A stretch of DNA of 64,000 nt from RFSX01 sp965230215 (GTDB lineage Bacteria; Bacteroidota; Bacteroidia; Chitinophagales; Saprospiraceae), in contig CBDDKN010000002.1 of the NCBI GenBank assembly GCA_965230215.1, positions 1,054,001 to 1,118,000 on the forward strand, written 5' to 3'. Shown piece after piece: positions 35,140 through 42,823 of the stretch (the first letter of the stretch is position 1; every line of letters starts with the position of its first letter). Both the position numbers and the translations under genes were made by a program. The notes beneath the pieces are model-generated. The model was not told the DNA's origin. It made no database searches and saw only the letters and a program-made list of their open reading frames with translations.

Positions 35140-35727
35140 GTGCTTGAACAAAGAAATAGATGTTTGCTGGCTTTTATAGCGCCACTATTCTTACTGCTAT
35201 CTTTTTCTTCCTGTTCTGATGACTCAGTCAAAAGCAAGGAAGAGATTTATTCTGAGGTTGCAGCCTTGAATTCGATTGATGACAAACAAATATATCTTGA
35301 GACAATTCTCGAGAACTTAAGAAGTCTGCAATTTGAGGAGGAAAGTCTTCAGTTCTATAATCCTGATGAAAAAGCTTTAAAGCTCTTTTACAAGAAGAAA
35401 GAAAAGATTCAACAGGAAAACGCTTATAAGATATCAGCATATTTTGAAAACTTTGGATATCCCAGCAGGGCTGAATTGGGACAATACGCGGCATTTGCTC
35501 CCTATGCCGTCATTTACTATTCTGATGATGCGTCCATAATTGATACCACCCAATTCAGATATTTTTACGGTGCTTATAAGTTTGGTGACATACCGGAGGA
35601 CATGTTTCTGGCCTATATGCTAGCTTATCATCAGATTGTAAAGCAAGAAGAATTTCCCGAAGACTTGCGCTTATCCACAGAAGACAACATCAATAATATC
35701 CTGGACAGTTTGGGTATTGAGCATTAG
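35140..35727 (+). CDS. Lipoprotein of unknown function in PorP/PorE-like operon
   Basis: 195 residues beginning with GTG at 35140, which gives a leader with lipobox FSSC (lipidated Cys about residue 27). The mature protein is acidic and helical, with the blocks YNPDEKALKLFYKKKEKI and YFENFGYPSRAELGQYAAFAPYAVIYYS, perhaps a small alpha-helical fold. I do not recognise the family. It starts 9 nt after the OmpA-family gene, so it should be made with it. A role in the same outer-membrane assembly is a reasonable guess but not shown by the sequence. Confidence 0.6.
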   Translation: MLEQRNRCLLAFIAPLFLLLSFSSCSDDSVKSKEEIYSEVAALNSIDDKQIYLETILENLRSLQFEEESLQFYNPDEKALKLFYKKKEKIQQENAYKISAYFENFGYPSRAELGQYAAFAPYAVIYYSDDASIIDTTQFRYFYGAYKFGDIPEDMFLAYMLAYHQIVKQEEFPEDLRLSTEDNINNILDSLGIEH

Positions 35728-35810
35728 GCTTGATATTTGCATTCTAGCTTTGACTAATGTTGAAAACGACCGTATAGCTTAATTATCAAGCATGATATTC
35801 AATTCAAGGC

Positions 35811-35818
35811 TATATTTG
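35811..35818 (+). promoter_or_regulatory. -7 element for the M1 aminopeptidase gene
   Basis: TATATTTG is an exact match to TAnnTTTG, but no TTTG lies 19-21 nt upstream. Transcription from here would start near 35825, favouring the ATG at 35846 as start. Confidence 0.4.
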
Positions 35819-35845
35819 CGGCCCTTATAAATGGAAAAATATACT

Positions 35846-38428
35846 ATGAGCTCACCAACCAGACTATTATTTGGTTTGATATGCTTGCTTACCACCCTGG
35901 TAGCATGTAAGACCCAAAAGCAGACCATTGTAGAGTACCCTGTTGTAATCGAAGAAGAACTATTGGATACTTTGGTGGTATCTGCACCAATATATACGGA
36001 GGAGGAGAAATATGAACTTCCTGTATACAGAGCATCCGCAACGCGCAAGCATGATTTACTGCATACCAAACTTGATTTGTCCTTTGATTGGGAAAATCAA
36101 TATGTCAACGGAAAGGCTTGGCTTAAGCTAAAGCCTTATTTCTATGCTACAGATATATTGGTTCTAGATGCTAAGGTGTTCGATATACACAAGGTGTTAC
36201 TTGATGGTAAAATGTTGGAGTATGACTATGACTATGCTAAAATGTCAATCCAGCTTGATAGGGTATATCAAAGAGATGAAGAGTTCGAAATCTACATAGA
36301 GTACACAGCCAAACCCAATCGGGGTCCTTCTGGAGGCAGTGCTGCAATTATGTCTGATATAGGTTTATTCTTTATAAACCCACTGGAAGAGAATAAGAGC
36401 AAACCAAGGCAGATTTGGACGCAAGGTGAGACAGAAAATAGTTCAAGATGGTTTCCAACTATTGATAAGCCCAATGAAAGGTGCTCTCAAGAAATCTATA
36501 TTACTGTAGAGGACGAGTTCAAGACACTTTCTAATGGCAAGTTGATATCATCTGAACAAAATGAGGATGGAACCAGAACCGATTACTGGTACCAGGAAAA
36601 AGAGCATGCCCCATATCTTTTTATGGTTGGTGTAGGTAAGTATGCAGTCGTTGACGGAGAATGGCGTGATATTCCATTGATGTATTATGTAGAGCCAGAG
36701 TTTGAGAATGATGCTACCAAGATTTTTAATCATACACCAGAGATGCTGGAATTCTTTTCCGAAAAACTGGGTTATGAATATCCTTGGGATAAGTACGCAC
36801 AAATTGTGTGCAGGGATTATGTGTCAGGGGCGATGGAAAACACGGGAGCCGTTGTATTCGGAGAATTCGTGCAGAAGCATTCAAGAGAATTCATTGATAC
36901 CAATAACGATGACATTGTTGCGCATGAAATGTTTCACCACTGGTTTGGTGACCTGGTCACGTGTGAGAGTTGGTCCAACCTGAGCTTAAATGAGGGCTTT
37001 GCTACTTACAGTGAATACTTGTGGAGAGAGTATAAATATGGACACGAAAACGCTGAGAAGAAGCGCCTAAGTGATCTTAACGGTTACCTGATGTCTTCTG
37101 GACAGGGAGGCAGCCATGATCTAATTGATTTTGAGTATGATGATAAGGAGGACATGTTTGATGCGCACAGCTACAACAAGGGAGGACTTATCGTACATAT
37201 GTTGAGGTCCTATGTAGGAGATGAAGCCTTTTTTGCGTCATTGAGCAAGTACCTTAAAGATAACCAGTATTCAGAAGTTGAGGCACATGAGCTGCGATTG
37301 GCATTTGAGGATGTTGTTGGAGAAGATTTGAATTGGTTTTTCAATCAGTGGTTTTATGATAAGGGTCATCCCGTGTTGGAGGTCGATTATATTATGAATG
37401 ATTCTCTTGGACTACTTGATATTGTGGTTGAGCAAACACAAGACCCGGAGAACAACCCAGCTATATTTCAATTGCAATCAGAGGCCGCACTTTACTATGC
37501 TTCAGGTAAGGTGGATTATGTGACGCTATGGATGGATCAAAGAAAGCAAAATTTCACAATCGAACTTCCTGAAAATGAAGAGCTGGTGGTTGCAGTTTTC
37601 GACGGTAAGCATGACCTGTTGACTGTTACAAATGAGCAGAGAACTGAAGAAGACTATGTGAATTTGTTTATGCTTTCATCAGAATATGAAGACAAGCTTA
37701 AGGCTGTAAAAATGTTGCGTGGCACACCAAACCTATCTAGAATTACAATGGCTGCTATTAATAGTCCATCATCAGAAATAAGATCCCTGGTTGTAGGACA
37801 ATTAGATGCCCAAAAGGACTCTGAGGTATTGAGAAGACTGGCTTTAGAAGATGAGAGCTCTTCGGTTCGAGCTTTGGCTGTTAAGAAGCTGAAGGATGTT
37901 GAAATTGCCTCGCAGTTAATCAATTCTGATCAATCCTTCTGGGTTGTCTCGGAATGCCTGAATATCATTTCAAAAGCACAACCTGACAATGCTGTTGCAA
38001 TTGTTGATGAACTGGTAAAAGAATATCACAAACCATTAATTAGTAAGATAGCGGAGATATATGCCAATACTGGCGAGTCCCAATATCTCGCCTTCTTCGA
38101 ATCAAACATAAATGAAGTTGACCTATATGGCTTCTTTAACTTTATTAATCAGTATACAAAACTTGCCAACAAGGTTGAGGACAGTGAAAGACTGATGAAG
38201 ACAGCGGAAGTTCTTAAATTGGTAGCCATGGAAGGGTCGAGCAATTATTTTAAAAAGTACTCTGCAACCAATTTCATTAGAAACCTTATTTCTGAACTTA
38301 AGTCAAGGCAGAGTGATAAGGAGCTGGAAAGTTATATAGTTACACTTGATGAAATGATATTGGAAATTGTGAATAGTTCCACAGATAAAAGACTGCGATC
38401 TTCCTTTCAGGAATATATACAACCATAA
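35846..38428 (+). CDS. M1 family zinc aminopeptidase lipoprotein
   Basis: About 860 residues from ATG 35846 (an ATG at 35831 also opens the frame). The lipobox LVAC near residue 20 predicts a lipoprotein. An N-terminal beta-saddle domain (about 55-240) precedes the catalytic domain with the exopeptidase motif GAMEN (about 328) and the zinc site HEMFHHW with the third ligand Glu in NEGFATY 18 residues on. The last third (about 600-860) has HEAT-like helical repeats. It removes N-terminal residues from peptides in the periplasm or at the cell surface. The next gene begins at the base after the stop codon. Confidence 0.9.
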   Translation: MSSPTRLLFGLICLLTTLVACKTQKQTIVEYPVVIEEELLDTLVVSAPIYTEEEKYELPVYRASATRKHDLLHTKLDLSFDWENQYVNGKAWLKLKPYFYATDILVLDAKVFDIHKVLLDGKMLEYDYDYAKMSIQLDRVYQRDEEFEIYIEYTAKPNRGPSGGSAAIMSDIGLFFINPLEENKSKPRQIWTQGETENSSRWFPTIDKPNERCSQEIYITVEDEFKTLSNGKLISSEQNEDGTRTDYWYQEKEHAPYLFMVGVGKYAVVDGEWRDIPLMYYVEPEFENDATKIFNHTPEMLEFFSEKLGYEYPWDKYAQIVCRDYVSGAMENTGAVVFGEFVQKHSREFIDTNNDDIVAHEMFHHWFGDLVTCESWSNLSLNEGFATYSEYLWREYKYGHENAEKKRLSDLNGYLMSSGQGGSHDLIDFEYDDKEDMFDAHSYNKGGLIVHMLRSYVGDEAFFASLSKYLKDNQYSEVEAHELRLAFEDVVGEDLNWFFNQWFYDKGHPVLEVDYIMNDSLGLLDIVVEQTQDPENNPAIFQLQSEAALYYASGKVDYVTLWMDQRKQNFTIELPENEELVVAVFDGKHDLLTVTNEQRTEEDYVNLFMLSSEYEDKLKAVKMLRGTPNLSRITMAAINSPSSEIRSLVVGQLDAQKDSEVLRRLALEDESSSVRALAVKKLKDVEIASQLINSDQSFWVVSECLNIISKAQPDNAVAIVDELVKEYHKPLISKIAEIYANTGESQYLAFFESNINEVDLYGFFNFINQYTKLANKVEDSERLMKTAEVLKLVAMEGSSNYFKKYSATNFIRNLISELKSRQSDKELESYIVTLDEMILEIVNSSTDKRLRSSFQEYIQP

Positions 38429-38920
38429 TTGGATAGTGAGTTTGTAAAATATCGCATATCAAAAACACGTTGGTGGCAAACCGGCAATTATACACTGACG
38501 CAACATGGCGGCGACCAACACTTCAAGATTCAGAGTCCCGTATTTGAGTTTAGAAAGCAAATGAAGCTCAAGGATTCACAAGGAAATCAAATTCTTGAAA
38601 TATCTGCTGTAAATACTTGGCACAGACAATTTAATATTATTGAAAATGGTGTAGCTGTGGGACTTGTCAAAGCAGGCACTACATTAAGTAAAAGGCGACT
38701 GGAGGTGAGTTCACAGAAGTATGGAAACTATGTTTTCAACTCCGAAGGCTGGGGCAAATCATTTGTTGTGAAATCGGGAGATGAAGAAGTGGCTAAGGTA
38801 TCTCATAATGTATGGTCTTCCAATGATTTTGGAATAGCCATCAAAACGGATTATCCGGTGGCGTTTATTCTTGCTTCATGTTCGGTATTGGTTTTTCTCA
38901 GGCAAAGTGGTTCAATGTAA
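38429..38920 (+). CDS. LURP-one/Tubby-like fold protein (tentative)
   Basis: 163 residues, start TTG 38429 directly after the aminopeptidase stop. Alternating beta strands such as FEFRKQMKLKDSQGNQILEI, FNIIENGVAVGLVKAG and a C-terminal hydrophobic helix (AFILASCSVLVFL) match the pattern of the LURP-one-related/phospholipid-scramblase-like barrel, a 12-strand barrel around a helix. There is no signal peptide. Function unknown; the resemblance rests on pattern only. Its stop overlaps the bioY start (TAATG), suggesting translational coupling. Confidence 0.5.
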   Translation: MDSEFVKYRISKTRWWQTGNYTLTQHGGDQHFKIQSPVFEFRKQMKLKDSQGNQILEISAVNTWHRQFNIIENGVAVGLVKAGTTLSKRRLEVSSQKYGNYVFNSEGWGKSFVVKSGDEEVAKVSHNVWSSNDFGIAIKTDYPVAFILASCSVLVFLRQSGSM

Positions 38921-39477
38921 TGAAAGATGTCATTAAGGTCATAGTATCAGTTGTTCTGCTTTCAATCGCTGCACAGGTTTCGTTTTCGTTACCCGAAAAC
39001 ATTACCACTATCCCTTTCACTCTTCAGAGTCTGATACTGTTTATTATTGCTTCATTCCTAAGGCCTAGGATTTTTTTTGCTTTCATATTGTTATATCTGT
39101 TGCTTGGGATTCTGGGATTGCCTGTCTTCGCAGAGGCGGGCGCGGGTCTGGACAGCATTCTTGGAAACAGTGGGGGCTTTCTTTATGGCTTTGTTTTTTC
39201 CGGGTATTTTATAAGTTCCTATTTCAAAACCAATCAAGAGGTGAAATTGATATCATGTGTTAATATCATGATCCAGGCCACCTTGGTTCTATTTTTCTTT
39301 GGCCTTATTCACCTGGCTATTTTAAAGGGATTTTCTGTAGCGGTCAACTATGGATTCTTGCCATTTTGGAAGATGGCGCTATTAAAGGCATTATTGGCAG
39401 CGGTTATTGTATATGGGATCATGAATTATAGTCAAAGAATTGTTGACTCATTCAAAGGTGATAAGACTGACAAATAG
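38920..39477 (+). CDS. bioY: Biotin transporter S-component BioY
   Basis: About 185 residues from the ATG at 38920, which overlaps the preceding stop as TAATG; an upstream ATG at 38878 is in the same frame but lies within that gene. Six hydrophobic segments and the family sequence VSFSLPENITTIPFTLQSL, then LLLGILGLPVFAEAGAG and GGFLYGFVFSGYF identify BioY, the membrane biotin-binding subunit of ECF-type uptake systems. No energy-coupling ATPase genes are adjacent, as is common for solitary BioY. Confidence 0.88.
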   Translation: MKDVIKVIVSVVLLSIAAQVSFSLPENITTIPFTLQSLILFIIASFLRPRIFFAFILLYLLLGILGLPVFAEAGAGLDSILGNSGGFLYGFVFSGYFISSYFKTNQEVKLISCVNIMIQATLVLFFFGLIHLAILKGFSVAVNYGFLPFWKMALLKALLAAVIVYGIMNYSQRIVDSFKGDKTDK

Positions 39478-39504
39478 TAACTTAGCCCCAATAAATATCT
39501 GACA

Positions 39505-40554
39505 GTGATTGCATTATTGATATTCTTCTTCGTTTTGTCTATTGCGTTTTCTTTCCTATGCTCCATTCTGGAAGCTGTATTGCTTAGCGTCACACCCCGG
39601 TTCGTTAAGCAAAAACAAGCCGAGGGTTCACGTATAGCAGAACTTCTGGTTCAGTATAAGCAGGATATAGACAGACCATTATCTGCTATTTTGACATTGA
39701 ATACCATTGCCCATACTGTAGGTGCTATTGGTGTGGGTGCTGTGGCAGGCGAGGCAATAGGTACAGGACCAATCAGTCCCTCTATTCCTATCAGTTGGGA
39801 ATCTATAGTTGCAACTGTAATGACACTGGCCATTTTAATTCTATCAGAAATAATCCCCAAAACCATAGGAGCAAACAATTGGCGTGCCTTGTCTGGATTC
39901 ACAGTTTATACCATTCGCGTTCTGTTATGGATTCTGGCACCACTTGTCTGGCTGAGTCAGATCATTACAAAAAGCCTGAAAAAGGAGAAAGATAAGTCAG
40001 TACTTACAAGGTCTGATTTTGCGCATATGGCCATAGAGGGCCTTAAAGGTGGAACATTGGCAAAGGAGGAGACAGAAATGATTAAAAACCTGATGGACTT
40101 TGAGACCATGTCGGTTAGAGACATAATGACGCCAAGATCTGTTTCATTTTTCCTTGATGCTGACACAACGGTTTCAGAATATATGAATTCAACGCCTTCA
40201 AAGATCTTTTCTCGTATCCCGGTTTTTGCAAACGATAAGGATAACGTAGTAGGACTTGTTCTCAAGGATGATATGTTATCAAAGATGGCAGAAAATCAAG
40301 GAAATGTTCTTATAAAAGATATTATGAGGGAGATAAATGCCGTCAAGGACAGTCTGCCTTTGCCAGAGCTGTTCAGACTTCTGGCCAGAAGCAAGCAGCA
40401 CCTTTCCGTCGTCAAAGATGAATTTGGAACTGTGGTAGGTTTGGTGACATTAGAAGATGTGTTCGAAACACTTCTTGGACACGAGATTGTCGACGAATCT
40501 GATAAGGTCGTTGACCTTCAGGAATATGCCCGCAAAAAGTTTGGAGACGATTAG
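39505..40554 (+). CDS. CNNM/CBS-domain membrane protein (hemolysin C/CorB family)
   Basis: 349 residues from GTG 39505. The N-terminal CNNM (DUF21) domain has three to four membrane helices with SILEAVLLSVTPRF and LILSEIIPKTIGANN, the conserved Pro-Lys motif. Two CBS domains follow (about 205-265, MTPRSVSFFLD; and about 268-330, ending GLVTLEDVFETLLGHEIVDE). Members are thought to move or control magnesium or other divalent cations. The C-terminal CorC_HlyC domain found in longer relatives is absent. Its stop is 5 nt from that of the converging anti-sigma gene. Confidence 0.87.
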   Translation: MIALLIFFFVLSIAFSFLCSILEAVLLSVTPRFVKQKQAEGSRIAELLVQYKQDIDRPLSAILTLNTIAHTVGAIGVGAVAGEAIGTGPISPSIPISWESIVATVMTLAILILSEIIPKTIGANNWRALSGFTVYTIRVLLWILAPLVWLSQIITKSLKKEKDKSVLTRSDFAHMAIEGLKGGTLAKEETEMIKNLMDFETMSVRDIMTPRSVSFFLDADTTVSEYMNSTPSKIFSRIPVFANDKDNVVGLVLKDDMLSKMAENQGNVLIKDIMREINAVKDSLPLPELFRLLARSKQHLSVVKDEFGTVVGLVTLEDVFETLLGHEIVDESDKVVDLQEYARKKFGDD

Positions 40555-40559
40555 ACGAA

Positions 40560-41051
40560 TTAGGCTTTTACTTTGTTGAATTGCGTTTTTAGAACACCAT
40601 CAAGCCACACCAGACTGGTTAAAGCGAAAAGCGCCAACAAATAAGGCACATAAGATGAGAAAGCATCAAAAGAAGGCATAGCCAACTCCAAATTCGGCAG
40701 ATACTGATTAATGATGCTTTGTGACTCACCTGATGCGCCATTGTTTTCAATAACTTTAGCAATTACAAATGCAACAACCGATGCGGCTGTCATCATATAT
40801 CCAATCTTTCTTATACCGGAGAATGCATAATTATAGCTTACTTTTCTAGCTATTGAAGCCATCACGTTTTCAGAAATAACATCAGGAGCATAGTGTAGAG
40901 GTACTTTGGACAAAAGCTTATTTACATCAAGCTGCTTCTTATACATAGCTTTAAATTCAGAATCCTTAAGCATCTTGTCAAATTCAGCAGACTCCTGATC
41001 TGATAACAGGCCATCAATCTTTTTCCATATCATTTCCAATCTTGCATCCAT
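40560..41051 (-). CDS. Probable anti-sigma factor (membrane protein)
   Basis: 163 residues. The N-terminal 70 residues (LEMIWKKIDGLLSDQESAEFDKMLKDSEF) look like the helical sigma-binding domain of anti-sigma factors: a leading short helix, acidic region, then a membrane helix (about 83-103) and a second hydrophobic segment (about 135-152). No zinc-binding HxxxCxxC motif is present. It starts 8 nt after the sigma factor gene on the same strand, the usual sigma/anti-sigma order. The partner is inferred from position. Confidence 0.7.
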   Translation of the reverse strand: MDARLEMIWKKIDGLLSDQESAEFDKMLKDSEFKAMYKKQLDVNKLLSKVPLHYAPDVISENVMASIARKVSYNYAFSGIRKIGYMMTAASVVAFVIAKVIENNGASGESQSIINQYLPNLELAMPSFDAFSSYVPYLLALFALTSLVWLDGVLKTQFNKVKA

Positions 41052-41059
41052 AGTTCTAG

Positions 41060-41623
41060 TTAATTGTGAAGGAACGCCTCCAGTTCCCTATGATTTTTCT
41101 GAATAATATCTGCCATTTTTTTCCTTGCTCTAAAGAGCTTAACTTTTACATTGCTCTTACTAAGCCCTGTGATCTCTTCAAGCTCTTTGATACTCATTTC
41201 TTCAAGATAAAACATTCTCAACACAACAGCTTCTTCTTCAGGAAGGCTATCCATTGCATTTAAAAGTAAGTTTGACAATTCTTTGTTTTCCAGACTGTCA
41301 GTTTTGCTTTCATCACTTGTCAGCATTACACCTTCTATTGTATCCAGATCTGAAGTTTTTTTTCTCTTCCTGATGTAATCCAAACTGGTTCTGTAAGCTA
41401 TTTTATAAAGCCACGAGCTGAATTTGGAATCTGCATTATAGTCTTTCAAAGCCTTGAAAGCTTTCAGAAATGTATCCTGGGTCGCTTCCTGTGATTCAGC
41501 CTTGTTCTTGAGTATTGACATACAAACCGAATACATTTTATCCTGATACCTTAACATAAGCCTCCTAAAAGCAGTTTCCTGCCCAGATAGACATTGTTGT
41601 ATTAATTGGTTGTCAGAAAGCAT
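41060..41623 (-). CDS. ECF-type RNA polymerase sigma factor
   Basis: 187 residues. Region 2 (about 15-85) contains FRRLMLRYQDKMYSVC, ATQDTFLKAFKAL and FSSWLYKIAYRTSLDYIRKRK, which recognises the -10; region 4 (about 125-178) contains LPEEEAVVLRMFYLEEMSIKEL and the helix-turn-helix GLSKSNVKVKLFRARKKM. Region 3 is absent, as in all extracytoplasmic-function sigmas. A promoter TGTAACC-16 nt-CGTATTG faces the gene and a near-copy faces the divergent DUF6249 gene, so the sigma probably controls both. The anti-sigma gene follows after 8 nt. Confidence 0.92.
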   Translation of the reverse strand: MLSDNQLIQQCLSGQETAFRRLMLRYQDKMYSVCMSILKNKAESQEATQDTFLKAFKALKDYNADSKFSSWLYKIAYRTSLDYIRKRKKTSDLDTIEGVMLTSDESKTDSLENKELSNLLLNAMDSLPEEEAVVLRMFYLEEMSIKELEEITGLSKSNVKVKLFRARKKMADIIQKNHRELEAFLHN

Positions 41624-41640
41624 TCACTTTGTTGTAAAAT

Positions 41641-41670
41641 CAATACGTAAACTTATTCCAGGAGGTTACA
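41641..41670 (-). promoter_or_regulatory. ECF promoter facing the sigma factor gene
   Basis: On the minus strand: -35 TGTAACC (41670-41664), 16-nt spacer, -10 CGTATTG (41647-41641). Transcription would start near 41634, giving a leader of about 10 nt. The -35/-10 pair and spacing equal those of the divergent promoter at 41727-41756, so the same sigma factor should read both. Confidence 0.65.
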
Positions 41671-41726
41671 TGGAATATTTGTTTTTGCTTAAGTTATGAT
41701 GAAAAATTAAGTTTTTTGGAAAAAGC

Positions 41727-41756
41727 TGTAACCGGTTTTCAAAAGGGTACGTCTCA
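41727..41756 (+). promoter_or_regulatory. ECF promoter facing the DUF6249 gene
   Basis: -35 TGTAACC (41727-41733), 16-nt spacer, -10 CGTCTCA (41750-41756); the ATG at 41775 follows 18 nt later. The -35 is identical to that of the promoter facing the sigma gene and the -10 shares CGT at its start. Confidence 0.65.
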
Positions 41757-41774
41757 TCAACAAATCAAACAAAA

Positions 41775-42116
41775 ATGGAATTATTGATACCAATTTTAGC
41801 AGTAATGGGATTCTTTGGATCTATCCTCACTTTTCTATACATGTTTTTCAAGTCTCGTCATAGAGAGAGAATGGCTATGATTGAAAGTGGAACACCGGCA
41901 GATATTCTGGTGCAGAATACATTCGATAATCGATTCACTGCTCTTAAATGGGGTATGTTATTGGTGGGAGCTGGTATCGGCTTTTACCTTGGAATTATCT
42001 CAGAAATGATGTTTGGAATAGAAGACGGCCTGGGAGCTTTTCCACTTACTTTCGTAGGCGGTGGTCTTGGTTTGATTCTATTCTACAAGGTGGCTACTTC
42101 TGCTAGCGAAAACTAG
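41775..42116 (+). CDS. DUF6249 small membrane protein, likely ECF-sigma target
   Basis: 113 residues. One N-terminal helix (about 4-25), a basic cytoplasmic segment SRHRERMAMIESG followed by TPADILVQ, and two more helices (about 58-78 and 88-108). This matches the DUF6249 family of small membrane proteins, found next to sigma factors in Bacteroidota and similar to the membrane-anchored SHOCT-like or phage-shock-like small proteins in layout. Function unknown. The ECF promoter 18 nt upstream indicates that it belongs to the regulon of the divergent sigma factor. Confidence 0.75.
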   Translation: MELLIPILAVMGFFGSILTFLYMFFKSRHRERMAMIESGTPADILVQNTFDNRFTALKWGMLLVGAGIGFYLGIISEMMFGIEDGLGAFPLTFVGGGLGLILFYKVATSASEN

Positions 42117-42128
42117 AAGAAATAATAT

Positions 42129-42158
42129 ATGGTAAGCTGATGAGAGTTGGCTTACCAT
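42129..42158. terminator. Hairpin between converging DUF6249 and bacillithiol-transferase genes
   Basis: Perfect 9-bp stem ATGGTAAGC / GCTTACCAT with a 12-nt loop, followed on the plus strand by a T/C-rich tract. The right arm runs into the last codons of the minus-strand gene, whose stop is at 42152. It probably ends the DUF6249 transcript. Confidence 0.6.
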
Positions 42159-42679
42159 TTCTTCTCTTTCTTCAACTCCAGTATCTGAGCCAAATGATGC
42201 TCACTGTGCCAACCATACAAAGCCAACATTTTTTCCAGGCTTATTGACTTGTTCATCTCGGGATGGAAAATCGTCCTCCTGAATTCTTCATCGGTCATAT
42301 TTTTTAATAAACATACAAAGCGGGTATGTATAGCTTCTAAGAGCGACAAAGACACACTTGGGTCGATCTGTTTGCTGTCATATAATTCTGACCATCCATC
42401 CTGATCATAAGTTTTAATACGTGGATTATTTTCGGTCAGCCCCAGCTTGAATCGGATAATTGAATTCATATGACTGTCTGCAATATGGTGCAACAGGCTC
42501 TTAACAGTCCACCCACCTTCTCTGTAAGGCGTGTTTAGTTGTTCATCATTCCAAGAGTGTACTGCTTCCTTAAGCGCAGCAGGAAGACGTGATATGCTTT
42601 GAATCCAGTTGTCGCGATCTTGTTTACTGATCTCTTCTGGAGCTACGAATGGTCCAATAGGATATCTGGGGTCTTTCAT
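42152..42679 (-). CDS. YfiT-family bacillithiol transferase-like protein (DinB-like fold)
   Basis: 175 residues, a four-helix-bundle DinB/YfiT-like protein. The opening DPRYPIGPFVAP and the histidines of LLHHIADSHMN (near 64-74) and WHSEHHLAQI (near 157-166) give the three-His metal site. YfiT (BstA) proteins of Bacillus are metal-dependent bacillithiol S-transferases; bacillithiol occurs in some Bacteroidota, so the same role is plausible but not shown here. A promoter (TTTG, 21 nt, TACCTTTA) lies immediately upstream. Confidence 0.8.
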   Translation of the reverse strand: MKDPRYPIGPFVAPEEISKQDRDNWIQSISRLPAALKEAVHSWNDEQLNTPYREGGWTVKSLLHHIADSHMNSIIRFKLGLTENNPRIKTYDQDGWSELYDSKQIDPSVSLSLLEAIHTRFVCLLKNMTDEEFRRTIFHPEMNKSISLEKMLALYGWHSEHHLAQILELKKEKKW

Positions 42680-42686
42680 TTCTTGT

Positions 42687-42719
42687 TAAAGGTAGTATCT
42701 GCAGGCAATTGCAACCAAA
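42687..42719 (-). promoter_or_regulatory. Promoter of the bacillithiol-transferase gene
   Basis: On the minus strand: -33 TTTG (42719-42716), 21-nt spacer, -7 TACCTTTA (42694-42687). It ends 7 nt before the ATG, so the leader would be very short or absent. Confidence 0.5.
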
Positions 42720-42823
42720 TATTGGCCAATATAGTATTGTCTTTTTTGTAACATTACGCCCTTTAAATACATCATCATCTAAGTCTTGCGTTTAATTAGC
42801 TGTTGAGGCATAATATTAGTTAT

